A stretch of DNA of 64,000 nucleotides from UBA7672 sp965279205 (GTDB lineage: Bacteria > Pseudomonadota > Alphaproteobacteria > Caulobacterales > Hyphomonadaceae). This document shows, piece by piece, positions 8,613 to 16,824 of the stretch. Below the pieces are notes generated by a model. That model was not told the DNA's origin and ran no database searches. It was given only the letters and a program-made list of their open reading frames with translations. The DNA lies in contig OZ257144.1 in assembly GCA_965279205.1 (NCBI GenBank), forward strand, positions 2,852,001 through 2,916,000, written 5' to 3'. Every line of letters starts with the position of its first letter. Within the stretch, counting starts at the first letter, position 1. A program made the translations under genes and the position numbers.

Positions 8613-9851
8613 ATGAGTTCCGGCCCCGTCATGCTTGATATCCAGCGCCTGGGCGCGCAGGGCGACGGCGTGGCCGAGCACGAAGGCCGGCAGGTCTTCG
8701 TAGCCCTGACTCTGCCCGGCGAAACCGTGACGGCCGAGATCAATGGCGACCGTGCGCGGTTGCTGGAGGTTGTCACCGCCAGTCCCGAACGCACCGGGCC
8801 GCGATGCTCGCACTACGGCGTATGCGGCGGCTGCTCGCTGCAGCACGTCGGCGAAGCGCCCTATCTCGCCTTCAAGCGCGAACAGGTCGTCACAGCCTTG
8901 TCCTTCCAGAAGATCGAAGCGCCTGTCGATCAGGTCGTGGCCGTCCCGCCGAACAGCCGGCGGCGAGCTGTCTTCGCCGCCGCGCGCTCCGGCAAGTCCG
9001 TCACGATCGGATTTCACGGCCGGCGCAGCCACCACATCGTGCCGATCCGCGACTGCGCAGTGGTGACGCCCGGCCTGCTTGCCCTCCTGCCGAAGCTGGA
9101 AAGGCTCGCCGTGGTCGCCGCGCCAGCAAAGGACGCGCTCACGATCACGGCGACTGAAACGATCACGGGCTTCGACGTCTCCCTGACAGGTGTCGCCAAG
9201 GGCTTCTCGGCTGATGCCCGTGTGAAGCTGATCCAGATCGCAGGCGAGCTTGGCCTCGCGCGTCTTTCGATGAATGGCGATGTCGCGATGGAACGCGCGC
9301 CCCCTACCCTTCGCGCCGGCGCCGCTCATCTCGTGCCGCCTCCGGGCGGTTTCCTGCAGGCCTGCGAATCGTCCGAAGCGGCCATGCTGGCCCTGGTGAA
9401 GGAAGCCGTTGGCGATGCGCGTCGCGTGGTCGATCTGTTCTCCGGCTGCGGCACTTTCTCGCTGCCGCTTGCATCAACCGCCACTGTTCATGCCGTTGAA
9501 AGCGAAGAAGCTGCCCTCGCCGCTCTCGATCGCGCCGCGCGCAAGGCGCCCGGGCTGAAACCCGTCACCATCGAAAAGCGCGACCTGTTCCGGCGGCCGG
9601 TGACACGCGATGAGCTGAAGCGCTTCGATGCGGCGGTCATTGATCCGCCTCGCGCTGGCGCCGAAGCACAATCGCGCGAACTGGCAGCGTCGGCGGTAAA
9701 GCGCGTCGCTATGGTTTCGTGCAACACGCAGACCTTTGCGCGCGACCTGCGCATCATGCTCGACGGCGGCTGGCGCGTCCGGCGCATCACGCCGATCGAC
9801 CAGTTCCTGTGGTCCGCCCACATCGAGATCGTTGCGGCATTAAGCCGATGA
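8613..9851 (+). CDS. 23S rRNA/tRNA m5U methyltransferase of the TrmA/RlmD family
   Basis: 412 residues. An N-terminal TRAM-like beta-barrel (~5-55) is followed by the [4Fe-4S] ligands Cys65, Cys71, Cys74 (CxxxxxCGGC) and Cys148. The Rossmann methyltransferase carries VDLFSGCGTF at 273-282 for SAM, IDPPRAG near 343-349 and the catalytic nucleophile Cys370 in MVSCNTQT. The family methylates C5 of uridine in 23S rRNA (RlmC/RlmD) or tRNA T54 (TrmA). The cluster and TRAM domain favour an RlmD-like rRNA enzyme, but the exact position cannot be assigned. It is divergent from modBCA. Confidence 0.88.
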   Translation: MSSGPVMLDIQRLGAQGDGVAEHEGRQVFVALTLPGETVTAEINGDRARLLEVVTASPERTGPRCSHYGVCGGCSLQHVGEAPYLAFKREQVVTALSFQKIEAPVDQVVAVPPNSRRRAVFAAARSGKSVTIGFHGRRSHHIVPIRDCAVVTPGLLALLPKLERLAVVAAPAKDALTITATETITGFDVSLTGVAKGFSADARVKLIQIAGELGLARLSMNGDVAMERAPPTLRAGAAHLVPPPGGFLQACESSEAAMLALVKEAVGDARRVVDLFSGCGTFSLPLASTATVHAVESEEAALAALDRAARKAPGLKPVTIEKRDLFRRPVTRDELKRFDAAVIDPPRAGAEAQSRELAASAVKRVAMVSCNTQTFARDLRIMLDGGWRVRRITPIDQFLWSAHIEIVAALSR

Positions 9852-10060
9852 TGGAGTTCGCGGCCAGACCGCCTCGATATTTTCAGACGGACCAGCCTTG
9901 AAAGACCGGTTCCGCGCGGAAAGCGATCACTGACCGCCTTTTTGAAAATGGCAGGAATTCGCCGAAGATGGTCATCGACGAAGCGGCCACTTCAAGCCGC
10001 GTGCGCACCTTCGCTGTCACCAGGACCAACTAGCAAGCTAAGCCGCGATCTACGCGCGAC

Positions 10061-11149
10061 CTATTTGCCCGCGGTAGTGTTCACCCGGTCCGCTAATCGG
10101 CCGCCAGAAAGAATGTTGGTGAGCCCGTAATTGCCTTCGTGACAACCGTATTCGTAGATGCCGCCTTTCACGGCCGCGAACTCGTAGTCTCCGCCCCACG
10201 GCTCGACCCAGGTTTCCGGGTCGTCGACCTGGAAGGCGTAGTGAACGCGATCGGGCGCCACGCGTGTGAATCGTTCCGTGAGCTTGAGGTTGGGACCGCC
10301 GCCCCGGACGCTTTGTTCCGGATTGTAGCCGGTCGTCTCGACAACCAGGCTGTCGCCCTCCCACCAGCCGATCGAGTCGCCGCCCCACGGACGCACGCCG
10401 TCCGCACGGTGCTTTTCATTCATGCGGACGATGCGCATTTCGTGGATCATCTCCACCCAGATCGCAAAGTGACGTTCGGTCTGCACGAACTGGTAGTTGT
10501 TGTTGTAGAGCGTGTCGGTCATCACCGGGCCAGACGGTCCGCTCATGTAGATGCACCGCTCGCCGAGGCCGCGCTCTTCGGGATTGCCGTCCCGACCACC
10601 GCCTCCGCTCGCCTCGCTTGTTTCGACGGCGACGAGGCGTGCGGCTCCGGCCGCGCGTTGCGGCAGGCGCCCGTTGGCGGGATAGGTGATGTGCGAGGTG
10701 CGGGCCTTGCCGTTGACCCGCATCACCAGATCGCCCGGATCGGTCCAGAAGGCATTGTAGCCGCAAGCTGCGCCAGTTGATCCGCTGCGACACTCATCGA
10801 GGGTGTCGGGCTTCCGTCCGATTTCCTTCCAGTTGTTCTGAAGCTCTGGAGACGTCCGCGCATTCTGGCGCTCGTTGCGTGCAACTGTCTCGCCCTCGAT
10901 CTTCGCCAATTCCTGGTCAGTCAGGACGAGCCTGTCGCCATACTCTTTTGGGCGCTCAAGCGATGTCGTGCTGGCGTTCGTCCACACACCCGACAGATCG
11001 GGTTGGCCGTCGGGCGTACGCGGCGGCGTGTAACCCGCCTGCACGACCGGCTTCGCCATACGCTCAGGCGATTGAGCAGACGCTGCCGGACTAGCGCAGA
11101 CCAACACACCGCCCACGACAAGACCGAATAAAGCAAGACGCCTCTTCAT
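10061..11149 (-). CDS. Secreted protein of unknown function (PDLSGVW motif family)
   Basis: 362 residues with a clear signal peptide ending PAASAQ. The mature protein starts with a YTPPRTPDGQPDLSGVWTN segment, found in a broad family of uncharacterised periplasmic proteins. Later landmarks are MRVNGKARTSHITYPANGRLP, a MIHEMRIVRMNEKHR segment, and WWEGDSLVVETTGYN, the last recurring in the family. There is no catalytic motif I can name. It lies 53 bases downstream of the PQQ dehydrogenase on the same strand, so they probably form a two-gene operon and may share a periplasmic substrate pathway. Confidence 0.7.
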   Translation of the reverse strand: MKRRLALFGLVVGGVLVCASPAASAQSPERMAKPVVQAGYTPPRTPDGQPDLSGVWTNASTTSLERPKEYGDRLVLTDQELAKIEGETVARNERQNARTSPELQNNWKEIGRKPDTLDECRSGSTGAACGYNAFWTDPGDLVMRVNGKARTSHITYPANGRLPQRAAGAARLVAVETSEASGGGGRDGNPEERGLGERCIYMSGPSGPVMTDTLYNNNYQFVQTERHFAIWVEMIHEMRIVRMNEKHRADGVRPWGGDSIGWWEGDSLVVETTGYNPEQSVRGGGPNLKLTERFTRVAPDRVHYAFQVDDPETWVEPWGGDYEFAAVKGGIYEYGCHEGNYGLTNILSGGRLADRVNTTAGK

Positions 11150-11202
11150 GTCGCTATCTCCTCAAGCCGTTCCGTCAAACCAGTAACTCCAGCGCCCCAT
11201 CT

Positions 11203-13488
11203 CTAGTCGATCGTCAGAGCAACGAACTCTCCGGGATGGCCCGGGAAGCCGATCGGGACGATGAGGTATTGCCTGCCCTGCCACGAGTAGGTCATCGGAA
11301 CGCCGGTCACGGCGCCGTCGAGCGTCGTCTCCCACACCACCTGTCCGGTGACCTTGTCGAAGGCGCGGAACTTCTTTCCACCCGAGCCGGGCGGATCCTG
11401 CGGCAGCCCTTCGCCCATGAAGACGAGGCTCTTGGTGACGAGAGGTCCGACCCGGCCCACCACGCCGAGCGGAGGAAGGTTGAGCCCCTTCAGCGCCGGG
11501 TGGTCGCGCGGTCCTTCGCCGTTGGCGACGGTCCACTTGATCTCTCCCTTGTTGAGGTCGATCGCAACGAGCCGGCCATAGGGCGGCTTGAACAGCGGAA
11601 GACCCTGCGGACCTTGAAGCGGCTGATAGCGCTCACGCGTGTAGTCCGTGTCTGAACCGGCAGGGGCTGGCACCAGCGAGGCGAAGACCGGCGTGTGAGA
11701 CGACGGCACATAGAGCGTGCCCGTCTCGGGATCGAAAGCGGCGCCCGGCCAGTTGGTACCGCCATACGAGCCCGGCATGTGGATCGAGCCCTTCTTGCCC
11801 TCGCCATTGCCCTGTCCCTGCACCACGATGGGATAGAAGATCGGCCCGTAGGCATACTGCTCCAGCATCTTTACCGCTTCGGCGCGGAGCTCGGGCGTGA
11901 AGTCGATCAGGTCATCTACCGTGACGCCCAGCTGATCGTAAGCGAATGGCTTTCCCTGTCCGTTGAGCGGCATCGGCTGCGTCGGCGAATACCATTCACC
12001 CGGCGCATCGCCCTGCGGCACGGGACGCTCCTCGATCGGCCACACCGGCTTGCCGGTCTTGCGATCGAGCACGTAGAGCAAGGACTGCTTCGAAGGCTGG
12101 GCGAGCGCCTTGATCTTCTTGCCCTTCACCGTGATGTCGATCAGCACCGGGGCACACGGGAAGTCATAGTCCCACAACCCATGGTGCACGCCCTGGAAGT
12201 GCCACACGCGCTTGCCCGTCCGCGCATCGAGCGCGACGATGCTCTCGGCGAACAGGTTGTTGCCCGGACGCTTGCCGCCATACCAGTCGTTAGTCGGCGT
12301 GGTCTCTGGCATGTAGACAAGCCCGAGTTCTTCATCGGCGCTCATCGCGCCCCACACATTGGTGTGGCCGGTGTATTCCCACGACTTGTCCAGCCAGGTC
12401 TCGTTGCCGTTTTCGCCGGGGTGCGGAATGGAATGCCAGATCCACAGCTGCTTGCCGGTCTTCACATCGATGCCGCGCACATTGCCTGGCGCCGCCGTCT
12501 TCAGCTGCGGCCCGCGCGCCGCGTTGATGTCGCCAACCACAGAGCCGACGATGATGACGCCGCGCACGATCACCGTCGGCCCGGTCCGCCATGTAAACGT
12601 ATCGCTGCGCTCCTGCCCTTTGCGAAGGTCGACCTGCCCGTTGACGCCGAAGCTGGCGATCCGCTTGCCGGTCTTCGCGTTCAGCGCTGTGAGATAGCGG
12701 CCACCGACCAGCGCGATGATCCGCCCGTCGCCGCCGTCGGCGTAGTAGGACAGCGCACGCGTGGCGCCGCCTGTGCGTCGCGAAGAGTCATCCGCCGCAA
12801 CAGGTTCCTCTCCCACAATCGGATCGACGTTCCACGCGACCTTGCCGGTTGCCGCATCAAGCGCGGCAACACCGCCGATCCCGGTGCTGACATAGACGAG
12901 TCCGCCAACCATCAGCGGCGTCGTCTGGTTGTTGCTGGACGGAGGCGGAACCTGCACGCCGGCCCCGCGCGACGCATCCGGCGTCAGCGACTGGCGCCAA
13001 ACGACGCGGAGGCTCTTCACCGTGTCCTTGTTGATCTGGTCGAGCGGCGAGTAGCGCCTGCTCGAATAGTCGCCATTGTAGGCGCTCCATTCCGCCGACT
13101 TGGCGAAAAGCGCAGGCGGGATCGGCTTCAGAGGCGCAGGCGCAGCCGGCCACGATTGTGCAGTCGTTGGTCCCTTTGCTCCCAGATGTGCGGCCAACAT
13201 CTGGACGTCGCCCTTCGACAGCCCGGCAGCCATCGGCGCCATGACGCCGCTTTCAAGCGAGCCGGCGATCTGTGCCGGCGACATCTGGGCGAGCATGGCG
13301 CGCGACGGTGCGCGTTCGATGCTCGGATCGTGACAGCTTGCGCAGCGGCTCTGGAACAGGACCTCGGCGCTCGACGCCGGCGGTGGCGCCTGCGCGATGG
13401 CGAGGCCGGCCATCAAGACCGCCGCAAGTCCGCCGGCAGCGGCCAGCAAGCCCTTGCTTCGATTTCCGGACACCGACTTCAGACTCAT
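11203..13488 (-). CDS. PQQ-dependent periplasmic dehydrogenase with N-terminal cytochrome c domain
   Basis: 761 residues from the ATG at 13488, which has GGGGAGG five bases upstream; a longer frame upstream is not supported. A signal/anchor helix spans about 12-32, then a haem c motif CASCH at 49-53. From about 130 on, the sequence is an eight-bladed quinoprotein propeller: repeats such as ALDAATGKVAWNV, ALNAKTGKRIASF, ALDARTGKRVWHF and AFDKVTGQVVWET, with HHGLWDYDFPCAPVLID as in glucose-dehydrogenase-like enzymes. It oxidises an alcohol, sugar or polyol and passes electrons to the haem. Haem c before the propeller is less usual than the C-terminal arrangement of type II alcohol dehydrogenases. 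Substrate unknown. Confidence 0.88.
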   Translation of the reverse strand: MSLKSVSGNRSKGLLAAAGGLAAVLMAGLAIAQAPPPASSAEVLFQSRCASCHDPSIERAPSRAMLAQMSPAQIAGSLESGVMAPMAAGLSKGDVQMLAAHLGAKGPTTAQSWPAAPAPLKPIPPALFAKSAEWSAYNGDYSSRRYSPLDQINKDTVKSLRVVWRQSLTPDASRGAGVQVPPPSSNNQTTPLMVGGLVYVSTGIGGVAALDAATGKVAWNVDPIVGEEPVAADDSSRRTGGATRALSYYADGGDGRIIALVGGRYLTALNAKTGKRIASFGVNGQVDLRKGQERSDTFTWRTGPTVIVRGVIIVGSVVGDINAARGPQLKTAAPGNVRGIDVKTGKQLWIWHSIPHPGENGNETWLDKSWEYTGHTNVWGAMSADEELGLVYMPETTPTNDWYGGKRPGNNLFAESIVALDARTGKRVWHFQGVHHGLWDYDFPCAPVLIDITVKGKKIKALAQPSKQSLLYVLDRKTGKPVWPIEERPVPQGDAPGEWYSPTQPMPLNGQGKPFAYDQLGVTVDDLIDFTPELRAEAVKMLEQYAYGPIFYPIVVQGQGNGEGKKGSIHMPGSYGGTNWPGAAFDPETGTLYVPSSHTPVFASLVPAPAGSDTDYTRERYQPLQGPQGLPLFKPPYGRLVAIDLNKGEIKWTVANGEGPRDHPALKGLNLPPLGVVGRVGPLVTKSLVFMGEGLPQDPPGSGGKKFRAFDKVTGQVVWETTLDGAVTGVPMTYSWQGRQYLIVPIGFPGHPGEFVALTID

Positions 13489-13871
13489 CTGAACCTCCCC
13501 GACCGGCAGGCTTTCGCCCGCCTTCGTCCCAGTCGTTCCGCCACGACCTTTTGCCAGAAGGTATGCGACAGCCAGCCATACCTTGTCATCGCTGCGCTGC
13601 GTCAATCCGTTGGCAGTCGCAGCAGGCCCGTCATGATCGCTAGAGCTGTCCCTTGCCGTGCCAGGAAGCGCTGCGAAATCGCAACGTGATGCACCGTGCC
13701 AGTTCTATGTTGGAATGTCTGCTTCGGGCCAACCTCGGCCATTCGCCTGCCCGATCGTGAACGACCGCTGTTCGCCGACAACCGCCATTCATCGTTTTCG
13801 GACTTCAAAGGCGCGGTTAGACCTTTAGGCCTCAGTACTGTATTTCTTTTTGGGCGCCAGCGGGGTTGAAC
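13489..13871. other. Divergent intergenic region between the PQQ dehydrogenase and TIR protein A
   Basis: 383 bases without a convincing gene. It must hold the promoters of both divergent genes. The one clear element is the inverted repeat at 13558-13584, listed separately. The last 60 bases before the TIR gene are relatively AT-rich, with TGTATT followed by a T-run, possibly a -10 region, but no confident -35 pairs with it. Confidence 0.5.
13558..13584. promoter_or_regulatory. Inverted repeat AAGGTATG-N11-CATACCTT, possible operator
   Basis: Arms 13558-13565 and 13577-13584 are perfectly complementary with an 11-base spacer, about 70 bases upstream of the PQQ dehydrogenase start. Geometry fits a dimeric regulator site; no candidate regulator is adjacent. 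Confidence 0.35.
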
Positions 13872-15920
13872 GTGCCGGACATTTTCCTTTCCTACAATCG
13901 GGAAGACCAGACGGTCGCACGCCGCTTCGCGGAGGCGTTCGAGCGCGAGGGGTTCAGCGTCTGGTGGGATGTGTCGCTTCGCTCGGGCGAAGCCTATGAC
14001 CGGATCACCGAACAGGCCTTGAGCGACGCCAAGGCCGTCGTCGTTCTCTGGTCTCCCCGTTCGGTCGAGTCGCGCTGGGTGCGTGCGGAAGCCACCCATG
14101 CCGATCGCGAAGGCAAGCTCGTTCCCGTGATGATCGAGGACTGCAAGCGTCCGATCATGTTCGAGCTGACCCAGACAGCGGATCTGATTCACTGGAACGG
14201 CGACCCGCGAAACAAGCAGTGGCACGCGTTCCTGGAAGATGTGAAGGCTTTCGTTCGCAAGCAGCCTTCGGCAACGCCGGAGCCGCGCCTGGCTTCGGAG
14301 CCAGCCAAGGCGCCCCTCAACCGTCCGCTCATCACGCTGTTCAAGCGCCCGGCGATTCTCGGTGGTATCGCCACAGCGATCGCCCTGATCGCTATCGTGG
14401 CGGTGTTTACCCTGCGGCCGCAGGCCGGTCCAGCGCAAGCAACGCCAACCAACCAGCGCATCGCCTTTTTTGGGTTCACGCCGGCAAGCGCGGACCCACT
14501 GGTGTCGGACATTGCTGTGGCGGCGACCGATGAGACGTTCCAGGCCCTGCTGGCGTTGCGGCTGGAGGCCGCCTCGCGCGCAGACACGCAGGGCGTGGAG
14601 CTTGCCCTGCAACGCACGAAGGCTGGCGAGCTTGACGCCGCCTACGCACTTGGCGGCGAGGTTCGCTCGGCGGGCAGCGTGATCAACATTCGCATGCATC
14701 TCGAAGATGTCGCAAGCCGCACGACGCTGTGGGAGAAGACAGTAAGCGGCGGCGGCGCCGACAAGGCCTCTCTGCCAGTGCTGGCGGCGGGGGCGGCGAC
14801 TAGCGTGGCGCGGTGCATGGCCGCCGCGCGTCCCAGCCTTCCCCGCCAAGACGGCGAGCTACTGGCCGAACTTGCCGCAGCCTGCGCAACACCCTTCATC
14901 GCCTATCTCGATGCGCCCACGCGATGGCGCGCGCTCGCGAGACAGGCCCCGGACTCAGCGGTCATCCTGGCCAACCTCAGCAACAGCCTTATCTACCACG
15001 CGAACCATTCGCGTCTTACTACCGCCGAGCTTCGCGAGGTGTGGAAAGAGGCCACGACCGCAGCGCAACGGGCGTTGGCGATCGAGCCGGACAACGGGAT
15101 CGCGCGGACCGTTCTTGCCTATAACGCGATATTCGAGGGGCGGCCTGTTGCCGAAGCCGGCGCGTTGATGGATGCGGCCTTCAAAGACTCGCCCGACGAC
15201 TGGCGCAGGGGCGAGACGGGCTCCAACCGGACCGAGTTCCTGAAGGGCGTGGGCAGGAGCAGCGAAGCCCTAGCCGCGGCGCAGGCTGCGATTGGTCGTA
15301 ATCCCCTGAGCCCGACGCCCTACATGCAGCTGGCGGAGGTGCTTCTACATGTCGGGCGGGGGCCGGAGGCCGGGCGCGTATTCGCTCAGATGAATGCGCG
15401 CTGGCCAGATGCTTGGTGGGGGATCAGGGCCAGCTACGCAGTCCGGTTCGGGATAAACGATTTGGACGAGGTTCTGGCGGCGGCGCCGTCTGGATTATCC
15501 GAAGAGTCGAAGACGTGCTGGCGGCAGCTTGCGAAGGCCTACACCTCAAGCAGTCCGGCAGTTCGACGCGCCGGAGTCGATATTGCGGTACAGTGCGGGG
15601 CCGATGGAAGAATCGCCGCCGACCTCTCGGAGGTCATGCGGATCCGGCTCCTGAACGATTTCGAGGGCCTTCTTGCCCGTTATGGCGCGGGGCTGAACCA
15701 CAGCCTCCCTTCCACCGGTTTTCTCTTCAACGCTGGCGAGCTCTTCGGCAAGACCGAGCGGGCCTTTCGTGCCGATCCGCAGTTTCTTCCATTGATGAAA
15801 AAGAGCGGCCTCTACCAGTACTGGCTCGACACCGGTACGCATCCCGACGTCTGCGACCTGCCGGAGGAGAAAAACTTCGAGGTCTGCGCCAAGTTGCGCG
15901 CGGACCAGGCAGACAAATAA
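13872..15920 (+). CDS. TIR-domain membrane protein with TolB-N-like and TPR regions (TIR protein A)
   Basis: 682 residues. The GTG at 13872 has GGGG six bases upstream and aligns residue for residue with the paralogue at 22725-24689 (MPDIFLSYNRED versus MADIFLSYSRED); a TTG at 13866 is less likely. The TIR domain spans 1-130: DIFLSYNRED, FSVWWDVSLRSG, VVVLWSPRSV, and Glu73 in WVRAEA, the position of the catalytic Glu in NAD-cleaving TIRs. One membrane helix lies at about 160-181, then a TolB-N/FlgO-like region (AFFGFTPAS, ALGGEV, TTLWEKT), then TPR-like helices. The C-terminus has the motif QYW-x2-TG-x2-PD-x-C. Topology suggests a cytoplasmic TIR and an exported sensor half. Function unproven; NAD cleavage or scaffolding are both possible. 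Confidence 0.8.
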   Translation: MPDIFLSYNREDQTVARRFAEAFEREGFSVWWDVSLRSGEAYDRITEQALSDAKAVVVLWSPRSVESRWVRAEATHADREGKLVPVMIEDCKRPIMFELTQTADLIHWNGDPRNKQWHAFLEDVKAFVRKQPSATPEPRLASEPAKAPLNRPLITLFKRPAILGGIATAIALIAIVAVFTLRPQAGPAQATPTNQRIAFFGFTPASADPLVSDIAVAATDETFQALLALRLEAASRADTQGVELALQRTKAGELDAAYALGGEVRSAGSVINIRMHLEDVASRTTLWEKTVSGGGADKASLPVLAAGAATSVARCMAAARPSLPRQDGELLAELAAACATPFIAYLDAPTRWRALARQAPDSAVILANLSNSLIYHANHSRLTTAELREVWKEATTAAQRALAIEPDNGIARTVLAYNAIFEGRPVAEAGALMDAAFKDSPDDWRRGETGSNRTEFLKGVGRSSEALAAAQAAIGRNPLSPTPYMQLAEVLLHVGRGPEAGRVFAQMNARWPDAWWGIRASYAVRFGINDLDEVLAAAPSGLSEESKTCWRQLAKAYTSSSPAVRRAGVDIAVQCGADGRIAADLSEVMRIRLLNDFEGLLARYGAGLNHSLPSTGFLFNAGELFGKTERAFRADPQFLPLMKKSGLYQYWLDTGTHPDVCDLPEEKNFEVCAKLRADQADK

Positions 15921-16235
15921 TGAGCGGCAGAAAAGGGCCAATCTTGCCCATACCACTTGGTGGTCACGAACGGCTGGGTCAGTCCAATCCAGTCGTTCGT
16001 CAATGTGGTGAAAGCGGGCCGCTCAAGGCTGCGAATAGTTTTCGGGGTCGGCATATTCCTCACCCTCTCTGGGGCACTTCTTTTCTGCGCCTCGCTGTTC
16101 CGCATTCGAGCCGGATTCATTTTAGCGGATCAACCTCCGTCAACACGCCTCCGCTTGTGGCATTCCCGCACCGGCCAGCAGCCAGCCCGGCGCCGTTTCT
16201 TGTCGTTCGCCTCGCCGCCTGCTAATCGCGCCGCG
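15921..16235. other. Intergenic region before mntP
   Basis: 315 bases. The first third folds into a long interrupted hairpin (separate entry). The remainder is open in the mntP frame back to 15957, but that extension lacks a ribosome site and would add 93 residues absent from the MntP family. I looked for a yybP-ykoY manganese riboswitch and could not match its conserved core. Confidence 0.5.
15936..16020. other. Long structured intergenic element after TIR gene A
   Basis: A 12-bp stem with one G-T pair (15966-15977 with 15989-16000, 11-base loop) is flanked by outer pairings CCAC 15953-15956 with GTGG 16005-16008 and GGCC 15936-15939 with GGCC 16017-16020. It starts 16 bases after the TIR stop. 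It could be a terminator without T-run, a leader structure for mntP, or a dispersed intergenic repeat. Confidence 0.35.
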
Positions 16236-16811
16236 ATGCCGATATCTCTGATCTTTCTTGCCTTTGCACTTGCCGCTGACGCATTCGCGGTTGCGCTGGG
16301 CCAGGGCGCAGTCGTGCGTTCGCACCCGTGGCGGCAGGCCCTGATCGTCGGCTTGGCGTTCGGCGGCGCACAGGCCATCGCTCCGCTGATCGGCTGGTCG
16401 CTCGGGCTCGTCTTCGCCGGCCTGATCGAAAGCATCGATCACTGGGTCGCTTTCGTTCTGCTCGTGCTCGTTGGCGCCAAGATGATGTGGGAAGGCCTCA
16501 AGCAGGACCCGCCCGGCGAGGAAAGCGATCCCGGCAAGGAACGCCCTGCAACCGGATGGACGCTGGTCATGCTTGCTGTCGCGGTCAGCATAGATGCGGC
16601 CGCGGCCGGCATCACTCTGCCAACGCTGGGCGCTCCCATTGTTGTCAGCGTCGCCCTGATAGGCGCGGTCACTTTCGCGCTCTCCACGCTGGGCGTCATG
16701 ATTGGTCGCGCGGGCGCGCGAGCTTTGGGCTCGCAGGCGGAGATCATTGGCGGGCTGGTGCTGATCGTGATCGCGGCCAAAGTGCTGATCGACCACAAGG
16801 CGTTCGGCTGA
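16236..16811 (+). CDS. mntP: Manganese efflux pump MntP
   Basis: 191 residues from the ATG at 16236, matching the family size (E. coli MntP has 188). Six hydrophobic helices arranged as two repeats. Helix 1 reads LIFLAFALAADAFAVALGQG with the conserved Asp in AADAFAV, mirrored in the second half by AVAVSIDAAAAGITL; paired acidic residues in these helices are characteristic of MntP/YebN. It exports Mn2+ from the cytoplasm to prevent toxicity. hrpB follows 13 bases later on the same strand, so co-transcription is likely though no functional link is known. Confidence 0.92.
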   Translation: MPISLIFLAFALAADAFAVALGQGAVVRSHPWRQALIVGLAFGGAQAIAPLIGWSLGLVFAGLIESIDHWVAFVLLVLVGAKMMWEGLKQDPPGEESDPGKERPATGWTLVMLAVAVSIDAAAAGITLPTLGAPIVVSVALIGAVTFALSTLGVMIGRAGARALGSQAEIIGGLVLIVIAAKVLIDHKAFG

Positions 16812-16824
16812 TAACTCCGCGTCG

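Noticed and set aside
11695..13689. A 664-codon open frame on the plus strand
   Set aside because: Complementary to the PQQ dehydrogenase; Arg/His-rich low-complexity product and no ribosome site.
13602..14849. A 415-codon open frame on the minus strand
   Set aside because: Antisense to the TIR domain of TIR protein A, which has real motifs and a supported start.
15957..16235. 93-residue extension of MntP
   Set aside because: No ribosome site and beyond the family's normal length; the ATG at 16236 fits.
15921..16235. yybP-ykoY manganese riboswitch before mntP
   Set aside because: Expected from other mntP genes, but I could not find its conserved core; only an unrelated hairpin is present.
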